Notes: generated by a model not told the origin, from the letters alone. Counted from the stretch's first letter, positions 19,290 through 29,752 are shown. The stretch: 64,000 nt of DNA from Leisingera sp. S132 (GCF_025144465.1 NZ_CP083553.1:1176001-1240000); one strand, 5' to 3'. Translations and numbers: made by a program.

Positions 19290-19784
19290 ATGGCGAACAT
19301 CGACTACACCCGCGCCGCCAAATACTTCCTGCTGCAGGATTTCTGGGTCGGCTTCAAACTGGGGATGAAGTATTTCTTTGCCCCCAAGGCTACCCTGAAC
19401 TACCCGCACGAGAAGGGTCCGCTGTCGCCGCGTTTCCGCGGCGAGCACGCGCTGCGCCGCTACCCCAACGGCGAGGAGCGCTGCATTGCCTGCAAGCTCT
19501 GCGAGGCGGTCTGCCCGGCGCAGGCGATCACCATCGACGCGGAACCGCGCGAGGACGGCAGCCGCCGCACCACGCGCTATGACATCGACATGACCAAATG
19601 CATCTACTGCGGTTTCTGCCAGGAAGCCTGCCCGGTGGATGCGATTGTCGAAGGCCCGAACTTCGAATTCGCCACCGAAACCCGCGAGGAGCTGTTCTAC
19701 GACAAGGAGAAGCTGCTTTCGAACGGCGAACGCTGGGAAGCCGAGATTGCCCGCAACCTGGAAATCGACGCGCCGTACCGATGA
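19290..19784 (+). CDS. nuoI: NADH-quinone oxidoreductase subunit I
   Basis: NuoI is the 8-iron ferredoxin-like subunit that passes electrons from NuoG to NuoB. The 164-residue product has two complete 4Fe-4S motifs: Cys65, 68, 71 and 75 ([12 protein letters not shown]), and Cys104, 107, 110 and 114 ([12 protein letters not shown]). Length is typical of alphaproteobacterial NuoI. The next gene starts inside its stop (ATGA). Confidence 0.96.
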   Translation: MANIDYTRAAKYFLLQDFWVGFKLGMKYFFAPKATLNYPHEKGPLSPRFRGEHALRRYPNGEERCIACKLCEAVCPAQAITIDAEPREDGSRRTTRYDIDMTKCIYCGFCQEACPVDAIVEGPNFEFATETREELFYDKEKLLSNGERWEAEIARNLEIDAPYR

Positions 19785-20200
19785 GCGATCCCAAGAACCC
19801 TTTCGAGGCCATGATGGCCCAGGCCCAGCAGATGGCCAAGGCGTTCAACCCGGCGCTGGAGAACTTCTCGCCTTCCGAGGCGTTCAAGGAGTTCGAGGCG
19901 CTGTGGCCCACCATGCCCAAAGAGGTCATGGAAATGATGTTCGGCAACACCGTCAACAAGGACGGGCTGGATGCCAAGACCCGGCTGCTGCTGACACTGG
20001 CCGGGCTGACAATGCAGGGCGCACAGGCCGACAGTGCCGTGCGCCAGACCGTGCGCCACGCCCTTGCGGCCGGCGCCAAGAAACAAGAGATCGTGGAAAC
20101 GATCGGACAAATGTCGGTATTTGCCGGCATTCCGGCCATGAACCGGGCGCTGGATCTGGCGCAGGGGGTCATGGACGACAAAAGGGACGATGAGACATGA
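19781..20200 (+). CDS. Carboxymuconolactone-decarboxylase-like small protein in nuo operon
   Basis: The 139-residue product starts at ATG 19781, overlapping the nuoI stop (ATGA). After an N-terminal helix rich in Met and Gln ([11 protein letters not shown]), residues about 50-130 ([49 protein letters not shown]) match the helical AhpD/CMD fold. Many CMD proteins have a CxxC pair used in peroxide reduction; this one has no cysteine, so a peroxidase role is unlikely. The stop overlaps the nuoJ start (ATGA). Its role near complex I is unknown. Confidence 0.8.
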   Translation: MSDPKNPFEAMMAQAQQMAKAFNPALENFSPSEAFKEFEALWPTMPKEVMEMMFGNTVNKDGLDAKTRLLLTLAGLTMQGAQADSAVRQTVRHALAAGAKKQEIVETIGQMSVFAGIPAMNRALDLAQGVMDDKRDDET

Positions 20201-20799
20201 GCGTTTTTGCCTTCTACCTCTTCGCCATCAGCGCCATCACCGGCGGGCTGTTCACCGTGATCAGCCGCCAGCCGGTGCATTCGGTCCTGTGGCTGATCCT
20301 GGCTTTCCTTTCTTCGGCCGGGCTGTTTGTGCTTCTGGGGGCGGAGTTCGTCGCCATGCTGCTGGTCATCGTCTACGTGGGCGCGGTCGCGGTGCTGTTC
20401 CTGTTTGTGGTGATGATGCTGGACGTGGACTTTGCCGAGCTGAAGGCGGAGATGGCGCGCTACATGCCGCTGGCGCTGCTCATCGGGCTGGTGATCCTGA
20501 TGCAGTTCGTGATGGCCTTCGGTGTCTGGGAAACCGCCCACAAGGCGCCGGAGCTGCTGGCCAATCCGGTGCCTGCGGACCGCCACAACACCGAGGCGCT
20601 CGGCCTCATCATCTATGATCAATATTTCCTTCTGTTCCAGCTTGCGGGCCTGATCCTGCTGGTGGCGATGATCGGTGCGATCGTGCTGACCCTGCGCCAC
20701 CGCACCGACGTCAAGCGCCAGGACGTGGTTGCCCAGATGATGCGCGACCCGGCCGCTGCGATGGAGCTGAAGGACGTGAAACCGGGGCAGGGGCTGTGA
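20197..20799 (+). CDS. nuoJ: NADH-quinone oxidoreductase subunit J
   Basis: NuoJ is a five-helix membrane subunit containing the pi-bulge helix (here [23 protein letters not shown]). The 200-residue product has the typical early [25 protein letters not shown] block and a cytoplasmic tail ([20 protein letters not shown]). The start overlaps the preceding CMD-like gene (ATGA). The stop TGA overlaps the start of an AT-rich small gene by TGATG, where nuoK would normally follow directly. Confidence 0.95.
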   Translation: MSVFAFYLFAISAITGGLFTVISRQPVHSVLWLILAFLSSAGLFVLLGAEFVAMLLVIVYVGAVAVLFLFVVMMLDVDFAELKAEMARYMPLALLIGLVILMQFVMAFGVWETAHKAPELLANPVPADRHNTEALGLIIYDQYFLLFQLAGLILLVAMIGAIVLTLRHRTDVKRQDVVAQMMRDPAAAMELKDVKPGQGL

Positions 20800-21047
20800 T
20801 GAGGAGAACAATCCTTACCGTTGCCGCGCTGGGTACAATTGCAGCGCAGATTGGCTTCATTGGCACAGAAGGCCTCGCCGGTACTCATCCTTGGAGCCAT
20901 TCCTTCGGCCCCAACCTACCGGGGGTGTACACAACCGTTTCCGGATCATTCTTAGAACCAGTTGATGGATCGATATGCTCCTTCGGCTTTGGTTGTATCG
21001 ATCAGCGTCCTGGACTTATTCAGCTATACGAGAGCTTGTTACCATGA
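20799..21047 (+). CDS. Unrecognised small secreted AT-rich protein between nuoJ and nuoK
   Basis: The 82-residue product begins [19 protein letters not shown], which looks like a signal peptide or membrane anchor. It continues with a Gly/Pro/Ser/aromatic-rich mature part holding two cysteines (Cys60, Cys66). Composition is clearly lower in GC than nuoJ and nuoK. The start shares one base with the nuoJ stop (TGATG), and the stop overlaps the nuoK start (ATGA). nuoJ and nuoK usually overlap each other, so this gene occupies their junction. I do not recognise a family. The precise ends argue it is translated; the short length leaves some doubt. Confidence 0.6.
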   Translation: MRRTILTVAALGTIAAQIGFIGTEGLAGTHPWSHSFGPNLPGVYTTVSGSFLEPVDGSICSFGFGCIDQRPGLIQLYESLLP

Positions 21048-21349
21048 TCGGACTTGAACATTATCTGACCGTCGCGGCGACGCTGTTCGTCATCGGCATC
21101 TTCGGGCTCTTCCTGAACCGCAAAAACGTGATCATCCTTCTGATGAGCATCGAACTGATGCTCCTGGCGGTGAACATCAACCTGGTCGCATTCTCCAGCT
21201 TCCTGGGCGACTTAGTGGGGCAGGTATTCACCCTGTTCGTGCTGACCGTGGCCGCGGCTGAGGCCGCCATCGGCCTTGCGATCCTGGTCTGTTTCTTCCG
21301 CAACCGCGGCACCATCGCCGTCGAAGACGTCAACGTGATGAAGGGCTGA
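21044..21349 (+). CDS. nuoK: NADH-quinone oxidoreductase subunit K
   Basis: NuoK is a three-helix antiporter-like subunit. The 101-residue product starts [20 protein letters not shown] and contains the proton-channel glutamates in [17 protein letters not shown] and [12 protein letters not shown]. Length is typical. The start is ATG 21044; an open extension upstream to 20975 has no support. It overlaps the stop of the AT-rich small gene (ATGA), and nuoL begins 6 bp after its stop. Confidence 0.95.
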   Translation: MIGLEHYLTVAATLFVIGIFGLFLNRKNVIILLMSIELMLLAVNINLVAFSSFLGDLVGQVFTLFVLTVAAAEAAIGLAILVCFFRNRGTIAVEDVNVMKG

Positions 21350-21355
21350 AGACAC

Positions 21356-23473
21356 ATGGAAACCATCCTCCTCTTTGCCCCGCTGGTTGGCGCCATCATC
21401 TGCGGCTTCGGCCACAAGATGATCGGCGAGAAAGCCGCCACCGTGACCGCCACGGCGCTGCTGTTTCTGGCAGCGCTGCTCAGCTGGATCACCTTCCTGA
21501 CTTTCGACGGGCAGACCGAGACCATCCAGATTCTGCGCTGGATCGAAAGCGGCACGCTCTCCACTGACTGGGCGATCCGCCTGGACCGGCTGACCGCGAT
21601 CATGCTGATCGTGATCACCACGGTCTCCTCGCTCGTGCACCTCTATTCCTTCGGCTACATGGATCATGACCCGCAGTGGAAAGAGGGCGAAAGCTACAAG
21701 CCGCGCTTCTTTGCCTATCTGTCGTTCTTCACCTTCGCGATGCTGATGCTGGTGACCTCCGACAACCTGGTGCAGATGTTCTTCGGCTGGGAAGGCGTGG
21801 GCGTGGCCTCCTACCTGCTGATCGGATTCTACTACCGCAAGCCTAGCGCCAATGCAGCGGCGATGAAGGCCTTCATCGTCAACCGGGTCGGCGACTTCGG
21901 CTTTGCGCTGGGGATCTTCGGGCTGTTCCTCGTTACAGACGGAAGCATCAACTTCAAAGATATTTTTGCTGAAGTGCCGACGATTGCGGAAACCCAGGTC
22001 TCCTTCCTGTGGAGCGAATGGAACGCCGCGAACCTGCTGGCCTTCCTGCTGTTTGTCGGCGCCATGGGCAAATCGGCGCAACTGATCCTGCACACCTGGC
22101 TGCCGGACGCGATGGAAGGCCCGACCCCGGTGTCGGCGCTGATCCACGCCGCGACCATGGTGACCGCGGGTGTGTTCCTGGTCTGCCGCATGTCGCCGCT
22201 GATCGAATTTGCGCCTGAGGCCGCGGCCTTCATCACTGCCCTTGGCGCGGCGACCGCCTTCTTTGCCGCAACCGTGGGCCTGGTGCAGAACGACATCAAG
22301 CGCGTGATTGCGTACTCGACCTGCTCGCAGCTGGGCTACATGTTCGTGGCTGCCGGCGTCGGGATGTATTCGGCGGCGATGTTCCACCTGTTCACCCACG
22401 CCTTCTTCAAGGCGATGCTGTTCCTGGGCGCCGGCTCGGTGATCCACGCCATGCACCACGAGCAGGACATGCGGAACTACGGCGCGCTGCGCAAGAAGAT
22501 CCCCTATACCTTCTGGGCGATGATGATCGGCACGCTGGCCATCACCGGCGTCGGCATTCCGCTGAGCGGCTGGGTTGGCTTTGCCGGCTTCGTCTCCAAG
22601 GATGCGATCATCGAAAGCGCCTATGCGGGCGGTTCCATGTTCGGCTTCTGGGCGCTGGTGATCGCGGCCTTCATGACCTCCTTCTATTCCTGGCGCCTGA
22701 TCTTCATGACCTTCTACGGCGAGGCGCGCGGCGACAAGCACACCCACGACCACGCCCATGAAAGCCCCTGGACCATGCTGGTGCCGCTGGGCGTGCTGGC
22801 CCTCGGCGCGATCTTCTCGGGCATGCTGTGGTACAGCAGCTTCTTCGGCCACGCTGATCAAGTCGGCAAATTCTATGGCATCCCGGTGGCGGAAGCGTCT
22901 GCTGCCGCGCATGGCGAAGAGGCCGAGCATGGCGATGACGCTGCGCACGGTGAAGAGGCCGCCCATGGCGAAGACGCGGCACATGGCGGCGAGCACCACT
23001 ATGTGTTTGCCGGCAAGCCGGGTGAGGGCGCACTGTACATCGCGCCGGACAACCACATCCTGGAGGATGCCCACGCGGCGCCGAAATGGGTGAAGCTGTC
23101 CCCGTTTGCAGCCATGATCGGCGGCCTGGTGCTGGCACTGTGGTTCTACATCTGGAACCCGTCGCTGCCCGCACGCCTGGCCAAGCAGCAGCGTCCGCTG
23201 TACCTGTTCCTCTTGAACAAGTGGTACTTTGACGAAATCTACAACGTGATCTTCGTCAAGCCGGCTGTGGCCCTTGGCCGCTTCTTCTGGAAACGCGGCG
23301 ATGGCAACACCATCGACGGATTCCTGAATGGCCTGGCCATGGGTGTGGTGCCCTTCTTCACCCGTCTCGCTGGGCGCGCGCAGTCCGGTTACATCTTTAC
23401 TTATGCCTTCTGGATGGTGCTGGGCATTGCTGCCCTGGTCACCTGGATGTCGATCGGCGGAGGAGCGCACTGA
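21356..23473 (+). CDS. nuoL: NADH-quinone oxidoreductase subunit L
   Basis: NuoL is the distal proton-pumping subunit of complex I. The 705-residue product has the antiporter-like core ([71 protein letters not shown]) and the long C-terminal part with the lateral helix. It is longer than the usual 610-660 residues, partly because of a His/Glu/Asp-rich low-complexity insert at residues 517-546. That insert is encoded by five 18-nt units. The stop overlaps the nuoM start (TGATG). Confidence 0.95.
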   Translation: METILLFAPLVGAIICGFGHKMIGEKAATVTATALLFLAALLSWITFLTFDGQTETIQILRWIESGTLSTDWAIRLDRLTAIMLIVITTVSSLVHLYSFGYMDHDPQWKEGESYKPRFFAYLSFFTFAMLMLVTSDNLVQMFFGWEGVGVASYLLIGFYYRKPSANAAAMKAFIVNRVGDFGFALGIFGLFLVTDGSINFKDIFAEVPTIAETQVSFLWSEWNAANLLAFLLFVGAMGKSAQLILHTWLPDAMEGPTPVSALIHAATMVTAGVFLVCRMSPLIEFAPEAAAFITALGAATAFFAATVGLVQNDIKRVIAYSTCSQLGYMFVAAGVGMYSAAMFHLFTHAFFKAMLFLGAGSVIHAMHHEQDMRNYGALRKKIPYTFWAMMIGTLAITGVGIPLSGWVGFAGFVSKDAIIESAYAGGSMFGFWALVIAAFMTSFYSWRLIFMTFYGEARGDKHTHDHAHESPWTMLVPLGVLALGAIFSGMLWYSSFFGHADQVGKFYGIPVAEASAAAHGEEAEHGDDAAHGEEAAHGEDAAHGGEHHYVFAGKPGEGALYIAPDNHILEDAHAAPKWVKLSPFAAMIGGLVLALWFYIWNPSLPARLAKQQRPLYLFLLNKWYFDEIYNVIFVKPAVALGRFFWKRGDGNTIDGFLNGLAMGVVPFFTRLAGRAQSGYIFTYAFWMVLGIAALVTWMSIGGGAH
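22904..22993 (+). repeat. Five tandem 18-nt units in nuoL encoding His/acidic repeats
   Basis: Five imperfect 18-nt units encode [24 protein letters not shown] and AAHGGE in succession. Third-position differences between units show they are not newly copied. The segment lies in a hydrophilic loop before the last helices of NuoL, next to other histidines (HTHDHAHE near residue 462 and EHHY just after). Confidence 0.85.
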
Positions 23474-25020
23474 TGGACAATCTCCTTTCTATTGTCACCT
23501 TCATCCCGGCGCTCGCGGCGGCCATCCTGGCCCTGTTCCTGCGCGGCGAGGATAAGGCGGCGCAGCGCAACGCCAAGTTTGTTGCGCTCTTTGCCACCAC
23601 GATCACCTTCCTGGTGAGCCTGGGGATCTATTCCCAGTTCGACCCGGCCAACACCGGCTTCCAGTTTGTCGAAGACCGGGCCTGGATCTTCGGCCTGAAG
23701 TACAAGATGGGCGTTGATGGCATTTCGGTTCTGTTCGTGATGCTGACCACCTTCATCATGCCGTTGACCATCCTGGCCAGCTGGTCGGTCACTGACCGGG
23801 TGAAGGAGTACATGATCGCCTTCCTGCTCCTGGAGACCCTGATGCTGGGTGTCTTCGTGGCGCTGGACCTGGTGCTGTTCTACCTGTTCTTCGAAGCAGG
23901 CCTCATTCCGATGTTCCTGATCATCGGCATCTGGGGCGGCAAGGAGCGGATCTACGCGTCCTTCAAATTCTTCCTCTACACCTTCTTCGGCTCGGTGCTG
24001 ATGCTGGTGGCGATGGTCTTCATGTATGTGGATGCCGGCACCACTGATATCGAGACCCTGCTGACCCACAGCTTCTCGGCGGCGTCGTTCGACGTCTTGG
24101 GCATCCATGTTCTGGGCGGCGCCCAGACCCTGATGTTCCTCGCCTTCTTTGCCTCCTTCGCGGTGAAGATGCCGATGTGGCCGGTGCACACCTGGCTGCC
24201 GGACGCCCACGTGCAGGCGCCGACCGCGGGTTCCGTGGTGCTGGCGGCGATCCTGCTGAAGATGGGCGGCTACGGCTTCCTGCGCTTCTCCCTGCCGATG
24301 TTCCCGGTGGGCGCGGATGTGATGACCGATGTGGTCCTGTGGATGTCCGCGATTGCGGTGGTCTACACCTCGCTGGTGGCGATGGTGCAGGAGGACATGA
24401 AGAAGCTGATCGCCTATTCCTCGGTGGCGCACATGGGCTTTGTCACCATGGGCATCTTTGCCGCCAATCAGCAGGGCATCGACGGCGCCATCTTCCAGAT
24501 GCTGTCGCACGGGTTCATCTCCGCCGCGCTCTTCCTTTGCGTTGGCGTCATCTATGACCGCATGCACACCCGCGACATCGATGCCTATGGCGGCCTGGTG
24601 ATCCGGATGCCCTCCTATGCGCTGGTCTTCATGTTCTTCACCATGGGCAACGTCGGCCTGCCGGGCACCTCTGGCTTCGTCGGTGAATTCCTGACCCTGA
24701 TGGGAACGTTCCAGAAGAACACCTGGGTGACCGCTGTGGCGGCAACCGGCGTGATCTTCTCGGCCGGCTATGCGCTGTGGCTCTACCGCCGGGTGGTGTT
24801 CGGCGATCTGATCAAGGGCAGCCTGATGGGGATCAAGGACATGTCGGCACGCGAGCGTTTCGTCTTTGCGCCGCTGGTCGTCATGACCCTGCTTCTGGGC
24901 GTTTACCCGTCGCTGGTCACCGACATCATCAGCCCCTCGACCGAGGCGCTGATTGCAAACTTCAACCAGTCTCTGGCAGCGGCCGATACCTCGGCCGCGA
25001 CCCAGATTGCTTCGCACTAA
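23473..25020 (+). CDS. nuoM: NADH-quinone oxidoreductase subunit M
   Basis: NuoM is an antiporter-like proton-pumping subunit with about 14 transmembrane helices. The 515-residue product contains the conserved [21 protein letters not shown] glutamate helix. It also has the [22 protein letters not shown] lysine/histidine channel region and [15 protein letters not shown]. Length is typical. The start shares one base with the nuoL stop. nuoN follows after 15 bp. Confidence 0.96.
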   Translation: MDNLLSIVTFIPALAAAILALFLRGEDKAAQRNAKFVALFATTITFLVSLGIYSQFDPANTGFQFVEDRAWIFGLKYKMGVDGISVLFVMLTTFIMPLTILASWSVTDRVKEYMIAFLLLETLMLGVFVALDLVLFYLFFEAGLIPMFLIIGIWGGKERIYASFKFFLYTFFGSVLMLVAMVFMYVDAGTTDIETLLTHSFSAASFDVLGIHVLGGAQTLMFLAFFASFAVKMPMWPVHTWLPDAHVQAPTAGSVVLAAILLKMGGYGFLRFSLPMFPVGADVMTDVVLWMSAIAVVYTSLVAMVQEDMKKLIAYSSVAHMGFVTMGIFAANQQGIDGAIFQMLSHGFISAALFLCVGVIYDRMHTRDIDAYGGLVIRMPSYALVFMFFTMGNVGLPGTSGFVGEFLTLMGTFQKNTWVTAVAATGVIFSAGYALWLYRRVVFGDLIKGSLMGIKDMSARERFVFAPLVVMTLLLGVYPSLVTDIISPSTEALIANFNQSLAAADTSAATQIASH

Positions 25021-25035
25021 GGGAGCATCAGGCAG

Positions 25036-26475
25036 ATGATCCAAGCTGATCTTACCGTAATCCTGCCAGAGATCGTTCTGGCGCTTTACGCCATGGCAGC
25101 GCTGCTTGGCGCCGTCTACACCGGCAAGGACAAGCTGGCTGTGCCGCTGGTCTGGAGCACAGCCGCGCTGCTGGCGCTGGTTGCGTTCTGGATCGCCTCC
25201 AGCCCGGCCGGTACTCAGACCGCATTCAACGGCATGTTCATCGACGACGGCTTTTCACGCTTTGCCAAGGTGGCGCTGCTCTTGGGCGCCTCTGCCGTGC
25301 TGCTGATTGGCCAGGACTATATGGCGCGCCGGGGCATCCTGCGGTTCGAATACCCGGTTCTGGTGGCGCTGGCTGCTGTCGGCATGATGATGATGGTCTC
25401 CGCCGGTGACCTGATGTCCCTCTACATGGGGCTGGAGCTGCAGTCGCTGTCGCTCTACGTCGTGGCCGCCATGCGCCGCGACAGCGTCAAGTCGACCGAG
25501 GCGGGCCTCAAATACTTTGTGCTGGGCGCACTGTCCTCCGGCCTGCTGCTTTATGGCGCCTCGCTGGTCTACGGCTTTGCCGGAACCACCCAGTTCGCGG
25601 GCATCATCCAGGTTGCGGAGCAGGGCCATATGTCCATCGGCATGCTGTTCGGCCTGGTGTTCATGATCTCGGGGCTTGCGTTCAAGGTCTCGGCGGTTCC
25701 GTTCCACATGTGGACCCCGGACGTCTATGAAGGTTCGCCGACGCCTGTGACGGCCTTCTTTGCCACCGCGCCCAAGGTTGCGGCCATGGGCCTGTTTGCA
25801 CGCGTCCTGTTTGACGCCTTCGGCGGCGCAATCGCCGACTGGCAGCAGATTATCGTGGTGCTGTCGGTGCTGTCGATGTTCCTGGGTGCCATCGCGGCAA
25901 TCGGCCAGCGCGACATCAAGCGGCTGATGGCGTTCTCCTCGATCGCCCACATGGGTTATGCGATGATCGGCCTGGCGGCGGGCACCGAAGCCGGCATCAC
26001 CGCGATGCTGGTGTACCTCGCGATCTACGTCACCATGAACATCGGCACCTTCTCCTTCATTCTGATGCTGGAAAAGGACGGCAAGCCGGTGACCGATATT
26101 CAGGCCCTGAACCAGTTCGCTGCGCGCGAGCCGGGCAAGGCGCTGGCCGTGCTGATCCTGATGTTCTCGCTGGCGGGCGTTCCGCCGATGCTGGGTTTCT
26201 TTGCCAAGTTCGGCGTGTGGCAGGCGGGTATTGATGCGGGCCTGATGACGCTGGTCATTGCCTCCGCCGTCGCTTCTGTCATCGGCGCATTCTACTACCT
26301 GCGCATCGTCTTCTACATGTATTTCGGTACTGGCGAAGACGACGTGGAGGCGAAGGGCTCTCCGGTTCTGGGCGTGGCGCTGATGGCCTCTGCCGCGCTG
26401 ATGCTGGTGGGCGTGGTCTACCAGTTCGGCATCGACAGCGCCGCGGCTGCCGCCGCAGCAACCCTTGTAAATTGA
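25036..26475 (+). CDS. nuoN: NADH-quinone oxidoreductase subunit N
   Basis: NuoN is the third antiporter-like subunit and the last gene of the operon. The 479-residue product has about 14 helices, with family blocks [41 protein letters not shown] and [20 protein letters not shown]. The start ATG follows GGGAGC. A strong terminator hairpin lies about 25 bp after the stop and before birA. Confidence 0.96.
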   Translation: MIQADLTVILPEIVLALYAMAALLGAVYTGKDKLAVPLVWSTAALLALVAFWIASSPAGTQTAFNGMFIDDGFSRFAKVALLLGASAVLLIGQDYMARRGILRFEYPVLVALAAVGMMMMVSAGDLMSLYMGLELQSLSLYVVAAMRRDSVKSTEAGLKYFVLGALSSGLLLYGASLVYGFAGTTQFAGIIQVAEQGHMSIGMLFGLVFMISGLAFKVSAVPFHMWTPDVYEGSPTPVTAFFATAPKVAAMGLFARVLFDAFGGAIADWQQIIVVLSVLSMFLGAIAAIGQRDIKRLMAFSSIAHMGYAMIGLAAGTEAGITAMLVYLAIYVTMNIGTFSFILMLEKDGKPVTDIQALNQFAAREPGKALAVLILMFSLAGVPPMLGFFAKFGVWQAGIDAGLMTLVIASAVASVIGAFYYLRIVFYMYFGTGEDDVEAKGSPVLGVALMASAALMLVGVVYQFGIDSAAAAAAATLVN

Positions 26476-26499
26476 TCTGCTTTTCAGGCAGGCTAGGGA

Positions 26500-26525
26500 G
26501 GCCCGGTCACGCGACCGGGCCTTTT
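26500..26525 (+). terminator. Intrinsic terminator of the nuo operon
   Basis: A perfect 9-bp stem (GGCCCGGTC at 26500-26508, GACCGGGCC at 26513-26521, loop ACGC) is followed at once by TTTT. It lies between the nuoN stop and the birA start, with the birA ribosome site (AAGGA) just beyond it. birA must then have read-through or its own promoter. Confidence 0.85.
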
Positions 26526-26546
26526 CGCACTTTCTAAGGAACGCAG

Positions 26547-27293
26547 ATGAGCTGGCCAGCAGGATACGGAAAACGGGTGCTCGCCGAGGTGGACAGCACC
26601 TTGAACGAAGCCGCGCGCATCGCAAACGAGCTGGCAGGCCCGGAGTGGATCCTGGCGCTGCGCCAGACACAAGGACGGGGCCGCCGCGGCCGTGACTGGA
26701 AAGATCCCAAGGGAAATTTCGCCGCCACTCTGGTGATGCGCCCCGAAGGCGCACCGGATCAGGCGGCACTGCGCAGCTTTGTCGCCGCCTTGGCGGTTTA
26801 TGACGCCTGCGTCGCGGTCACAGGCCGCAGTGAGGGCCTGTCGCTGAAATGGCCCAACGATGTGCTGCTGAAGGGCGGAAAGCTGGCAGGCATCCTTTTG
26901 GAAAGCGCGGGCAATGGCAAAGGCGTCAGCCACCTGTTCGTCGGCATCGGCGTCAATCTGGTGGAAACGCCGATGAAGGAATGGCTGGAACCCGGCGCGG
27001 TCTGGCCTGTGTCGCTGCTGTCGGAAACTGGCGTGCAGGTCACGCCGGAGGAATTCCTGGAGGCCGTGGCCGGGGCCTTCGCCCGCTACGAGCAGCAGTT
27101 CGCGACCTACGGGTTCGAGCCGATCCGCACCGAATGGCTCGCGCGTGCAGCCAAACTGGGCGAGGTGATTAGTGCCAGGACCGCGTCGTCAGAGACCGAA
27201 GGCACCTTTGAAACGGTGGACGCCAGCGGCAACCTTGTCCTAAACACCGCCAAGGGCCGCGTCAGCATTCCCGCGGCGGACATCTATTTCTAG
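26547..27293 (+). CDS. birA: Biotin--[acetyl-CoA-carboxylase] ligase
   Basis: The 248-residue enzyme activates biotin to biotinyl-AMP and transfers it to the AMKM lysine of carboxylases such as the MccA encoded at 4738. The catalytic loop is QTQGRGRRGRDWKDPKG near residue 50, followed by LSLKWPNDVLLKGGKLAGILLE and VGIGVNLV. It lacks the N-terminal DNA-binding domain of Escherichia coli BirA, so it is a class I ligase without repressor function. It starts a birA-coaX-rnj set and is followed 12 bp later by coaX. Confidence 0.93.
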   Translation: MSWPAGYGKRVLAEVDSTLNEAARIANELAGPEWILALRQTQGRGRRGRDWKDPKGNFAATLVMRPEGAPDQAALRSFVAALAVYDACVAVTGRSEGLSLKWPNDVLLKGGKLAGILLESAGNGKGVSHLFVGIGVNLVETPMKEWLEPGAVWPVSLLSETGVQVTPEEFLEAVAGAFARYEQQFATYGFEPIRTEWLARAAKLGEVISARTASSETEGTFETVDASGNLVLNTAKGRVSIPAADIYF

Positions 27294-27305
27294 GAAGGAG
27301 CAGCA

Positions 27306-28088
27306 ATGCTTCTGGCAGTTGATTGCGGCAATACCAATACCGTCTTCTCGATCTATGACGGCGAGAAGTTCATTGGCATGTGGCGCACCGCCACCGAATG
27401 GCAGCGCACCGCCGACCAGTATTACGTCTGGCTCAGTACCCTGATGAAACTGCAGGGGATCGAGGCGGACATCACCGACATGATCATCTCCTCCACCGTG
27501 CCGCGGGTGGTATTTAACCTGCGTGTGCTGGCGGACCGCTACTTTAACACCCGGCCGCTGGTGGTGGGCAAACCCGAATGCCTGCTGCCCGTCGCAGTGC
27601 GGGTGGACGAGGGCACCGCCGTCGGTCCAGACCGGCTGGTCAACACGGTTTCGGGGTTCGATACCTACGGCGGCAACCTGATCGTTGTCGATTTCGGCAC
27701 GGCGACAACTTTTGACGTGGTGGCCGAGGACGGCGCCTATGTCGGCGGGGTGATCGCGCCCGGCGTGAACCTCAGCCTGGAGGCGCTGCACCAGGCCGCC
27801 GCCGCGCTGCCCCATGTCGACATTTCCAAGCCGCAGAACGTGATCGGCACCAATACCGTCGCCTGTATGCAATCCGGCGTGTTCTGGGGGTATGTCGGCC
27901 TCGTGCGCGAGATTTGCACCCGCATCAAGTCGGAGCGGGCGGTGCCGATGAAAGTGATCTCGACAGGCGGACTGGCGCCTTTGTTCCAGCAATCTGCTGA
28001 TCTGTTTGACGCATTTGAGGATGACCTCACCATGCACGGGCTGCAGATCATCCATAAATACAATAAGGATAACGGTACTGACGCATGA
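27306..28088 (+). CDS. coaX: Type III pantothenate kinase
   Basis: The 260-residue ASKHA-fold kinase phosphorylates pantothenate in the first step of coenzyme A synthesis. The phosphate-binding start LLAVDCGNTNTVFSIYDG, the pantothenate-site VGPDRLVN, the catalytic VVDFGTATTFDVV and the ADP-site GGVIAPGVNLSLEAL are all seen. CoaX-type kinases need a monovalent cation and resist CoA feedback. A GGAAGGAG ribosome site precedes the ATG. Its stop overlaps the ribonuclease J start (ATGA). Confidence 0.95.
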   Translation: MLLAVDCGNTNTVFSIYDGEKFIGMWRTATEWQRTADQYYVWLSTLMKLQGIEADITDMIISSTVPRVVFNLRVLADRYFNTRPLVVGKPECLLPVAVRVDEGTAVGPDRLVNTVSGFDTYGGNLIVVDFGTATTFDVVAEDGAYVGGVIAPGVNLSLEALHQAAAALPHVDISKPQNVIGTNTVACMQSGVFWGYVGLVREICTRIKSERAVPMKVISTGGLAPLFQQSADLFDAFEDDLTMHGLQIIHKYNKDNGTDA

Positions 28089-29752
28089 GCAGTGATAGAT
28101 TGATCTACCTGCCCCTCGGCGGGGCAGGCGAAATTGGCATGAACGCCTATGTCTACGGCTACGGCCCGCAGGGCAAGGAACGGCTGGTCCTGGTGGATCT
28201 GGGCGTGACTTTCCCTGACATGGACACCACTCCGGGCGTGGACTTGATCATGCCCGACATCACCTGGCTGAAGGAGCGCGCCGACCGGCTGGAAGGCATC
28301 TTCATCACTCACGGGCATGAGGACCACATCGGCGCCATTGCCCATCTTTATGCGCATCTGAACGTGCCGGTCTACGCCCGCGCTTTCACCGCCAACCTGG
28401 CGCGCCGCAAGATGGAAGAGGCCGGCCACGACCCGGCCAACGTGCACACCGTGCAGGCCTGGCCGGAGACAACCAAGCTTGGCCCCTTCACCATCGGCGT
28501 TGCGCCGATGAGCCACTCGATTCCCGAAAGCGGCGGTTTGGTGATCGACAGCCCGGCAGGGCGGGTGGTGCACACCGGTGACTTCAAGCTGGACGCAAAC
28601 CCGCTGGTGGGTGAGCCCTTTGATCCGGAGATGTGGGAGGAGATCGCAAAGGACGGCATCCAGGCACTGGTCTGCGATTCCACCAATGTGTTCTCGCAGC
28701 ATCCGGGGCGTTCGGAATCGGAACTGCCCGAGGAAATCACCCGGCTGTTCTCCGAGGCCAAGGGCCTGGTCGCCGCGACCACATTTGCCTCCAACGTGGC
28801 GCGGGTGAAAACCCTGGCAGAGGCCGGTGTGAAGGCAGGCCGCTCCGTGGTGCTGCTGGGCCGTGCCATGCGCCGGATGATCGAGGCGGCTGTGGAAACC
28901 GGGGTGCTGGTCGATTTCCCCAAAGTGATCAGCCCCGAGGACGCCGCCAATGTACCGCGCGACAACCTGATGCTGATCACCACCGGCAGCCAGGGCGAGC
29001 GCCGCGCGGCCACCGCGCAGCTGGCGCGCGGCAAGTACCGCGGGCTGGAGCTGAAGGAGGGCGATCTGTTCTTGTTCTCCTCCAAGACCATTCCGGGCAA
29101 CGAAAAGGGCGTCATCCGCATCATCAACCAGTTCTCCGAAATGGGGGTGGATGTGGTCGATGACAGCTCCGGCCTCTATCATGTGTCCGGGCACGCCAAC
29201 GGTCCGGACCTGGAGGTTGTTCACAAACTGCTGAAGCCCAAGATGCTGATCCCGATGCATGGCGAGCACCGCCACCTGCGCCAGCACGCCCGCCTGGGCG
29301 AGGAAAAGGGAATTGCCAGCGCCGTCGTGGTAAACGGCATGATGATGGACCTGACCGGCGATGTACCGTCTGTCACCGAATGGATCGATACTGGGCGCAC
29401 CTATCTGGACGGCTCCGTCAAATACGGTGCCATGGACGGCATCATCCGCGATCGCATCCGCATGGCGCTGAACGGGCATGTGCTGGTGACGGTGATTCTC
29501 GATGAAGAAGACGAGCCGCTGGGCGAGCCCTGGTGCGATCTCAAGGGCTTGGCCGAAACCGGCACCTCCAAGGCCGCGCTGGTTGATGTGCTGGAGGAGG
29601 ACCTGAACCAGTTTTTGATGCGGGCAGGCGCCAAGACTCTGCGCGACGACGACAAGCTGGAACAGGAGCTGCGCCGCATTACCCGCCAGACCGCACAGGC
29701 TGAGATCGGCAAGAAGCCCGAGGTAACGGTGGTGGTCAGCCGCATGCGCTGA
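28085..29752 (+). CDS. rnj: Ribonuclease J
   Basis: This 555-residue metallo-beta-lactamase/beta-CASP nuclease processes and degrades RNA, acting as endonuclease and 5' exonuclease. Zinc ligands begin with HGHEDH (His76, His78, Asp80, His81). Later blocks are SHSIPES, HTGDFKLDANP, VCDSTNVFSQHPGRSE, VSGHANGPDL and the helical MIPMHGEHRHLRQHARL. Length matches alphaproteobacterial RNase J. It is the last gene of the birA-coaX-rnj set and is followed by a bidirectional terminator. Confidence 0.95.
   Translation: MSSDRLIYLPLGGAGEIGMNAYVYGYGPQGKERLVLVDLGVTFPDMDTTPGVDLIMPDITWLKERADRLEGIFITHGHEDHIGAIAHLYAHLNVPVYARAFTANLARRKMEEAGHDPANVHTVQAWPETTKLGPFTIGVAPMSHSIPESGGLVIDSPAGRVVHTGDFKLDANPLVGEPFDPEMWEEIAKDGIQALVCDSTNVFSQHPGRSESELPEEITRLFSEAKGLVAATTFASNVARVKTLAEAGVKAGRSVVLLGRAMRRMIEAAVETGVLVDFPKVISPEDAANVPRDNLMLITTGSQGERRAATAQLARGKYRGLELKEGDLFLFSSKTIPGNEKGVIRIINQFSEMGVDVVDDSSGLYHVSGHANGPDLEVVHKLLKPKMLIPMHGEHRHLRQHARLGEEKGIASAVVVNGMMMDLTGDVPSVTEWIDTGRTYLDGSVKYGAMDGIIRDRIRMALNGHVLVTVILDEEDEPLGEPWCDLKGLAETGTSKAALVDVLEEDLNQFLMRAGAKTLRDDDKLEQELRRITRQTAQAEIGKKPEVTVVVSRMR

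Noticed and set aside
19781-20200. AhpD-type peroxidase for the CMD-like gene
   Set aside because: The protein has no cysteines, so the CxxC redox centre is absent.
22904-22993. CRISPR-like or minisatellite array
   Set aside because: Units are 18 nt, in frame, without spacers and lie inside nuoL; they encode a peptide repeat.
21212-25044. Very long minus-strand frames opposite nuoL and nuoM
   Set aside because: Translations are His/Gln/Arg-rich low-complexity without domains, a codon-bias shadow of the nuo genes.
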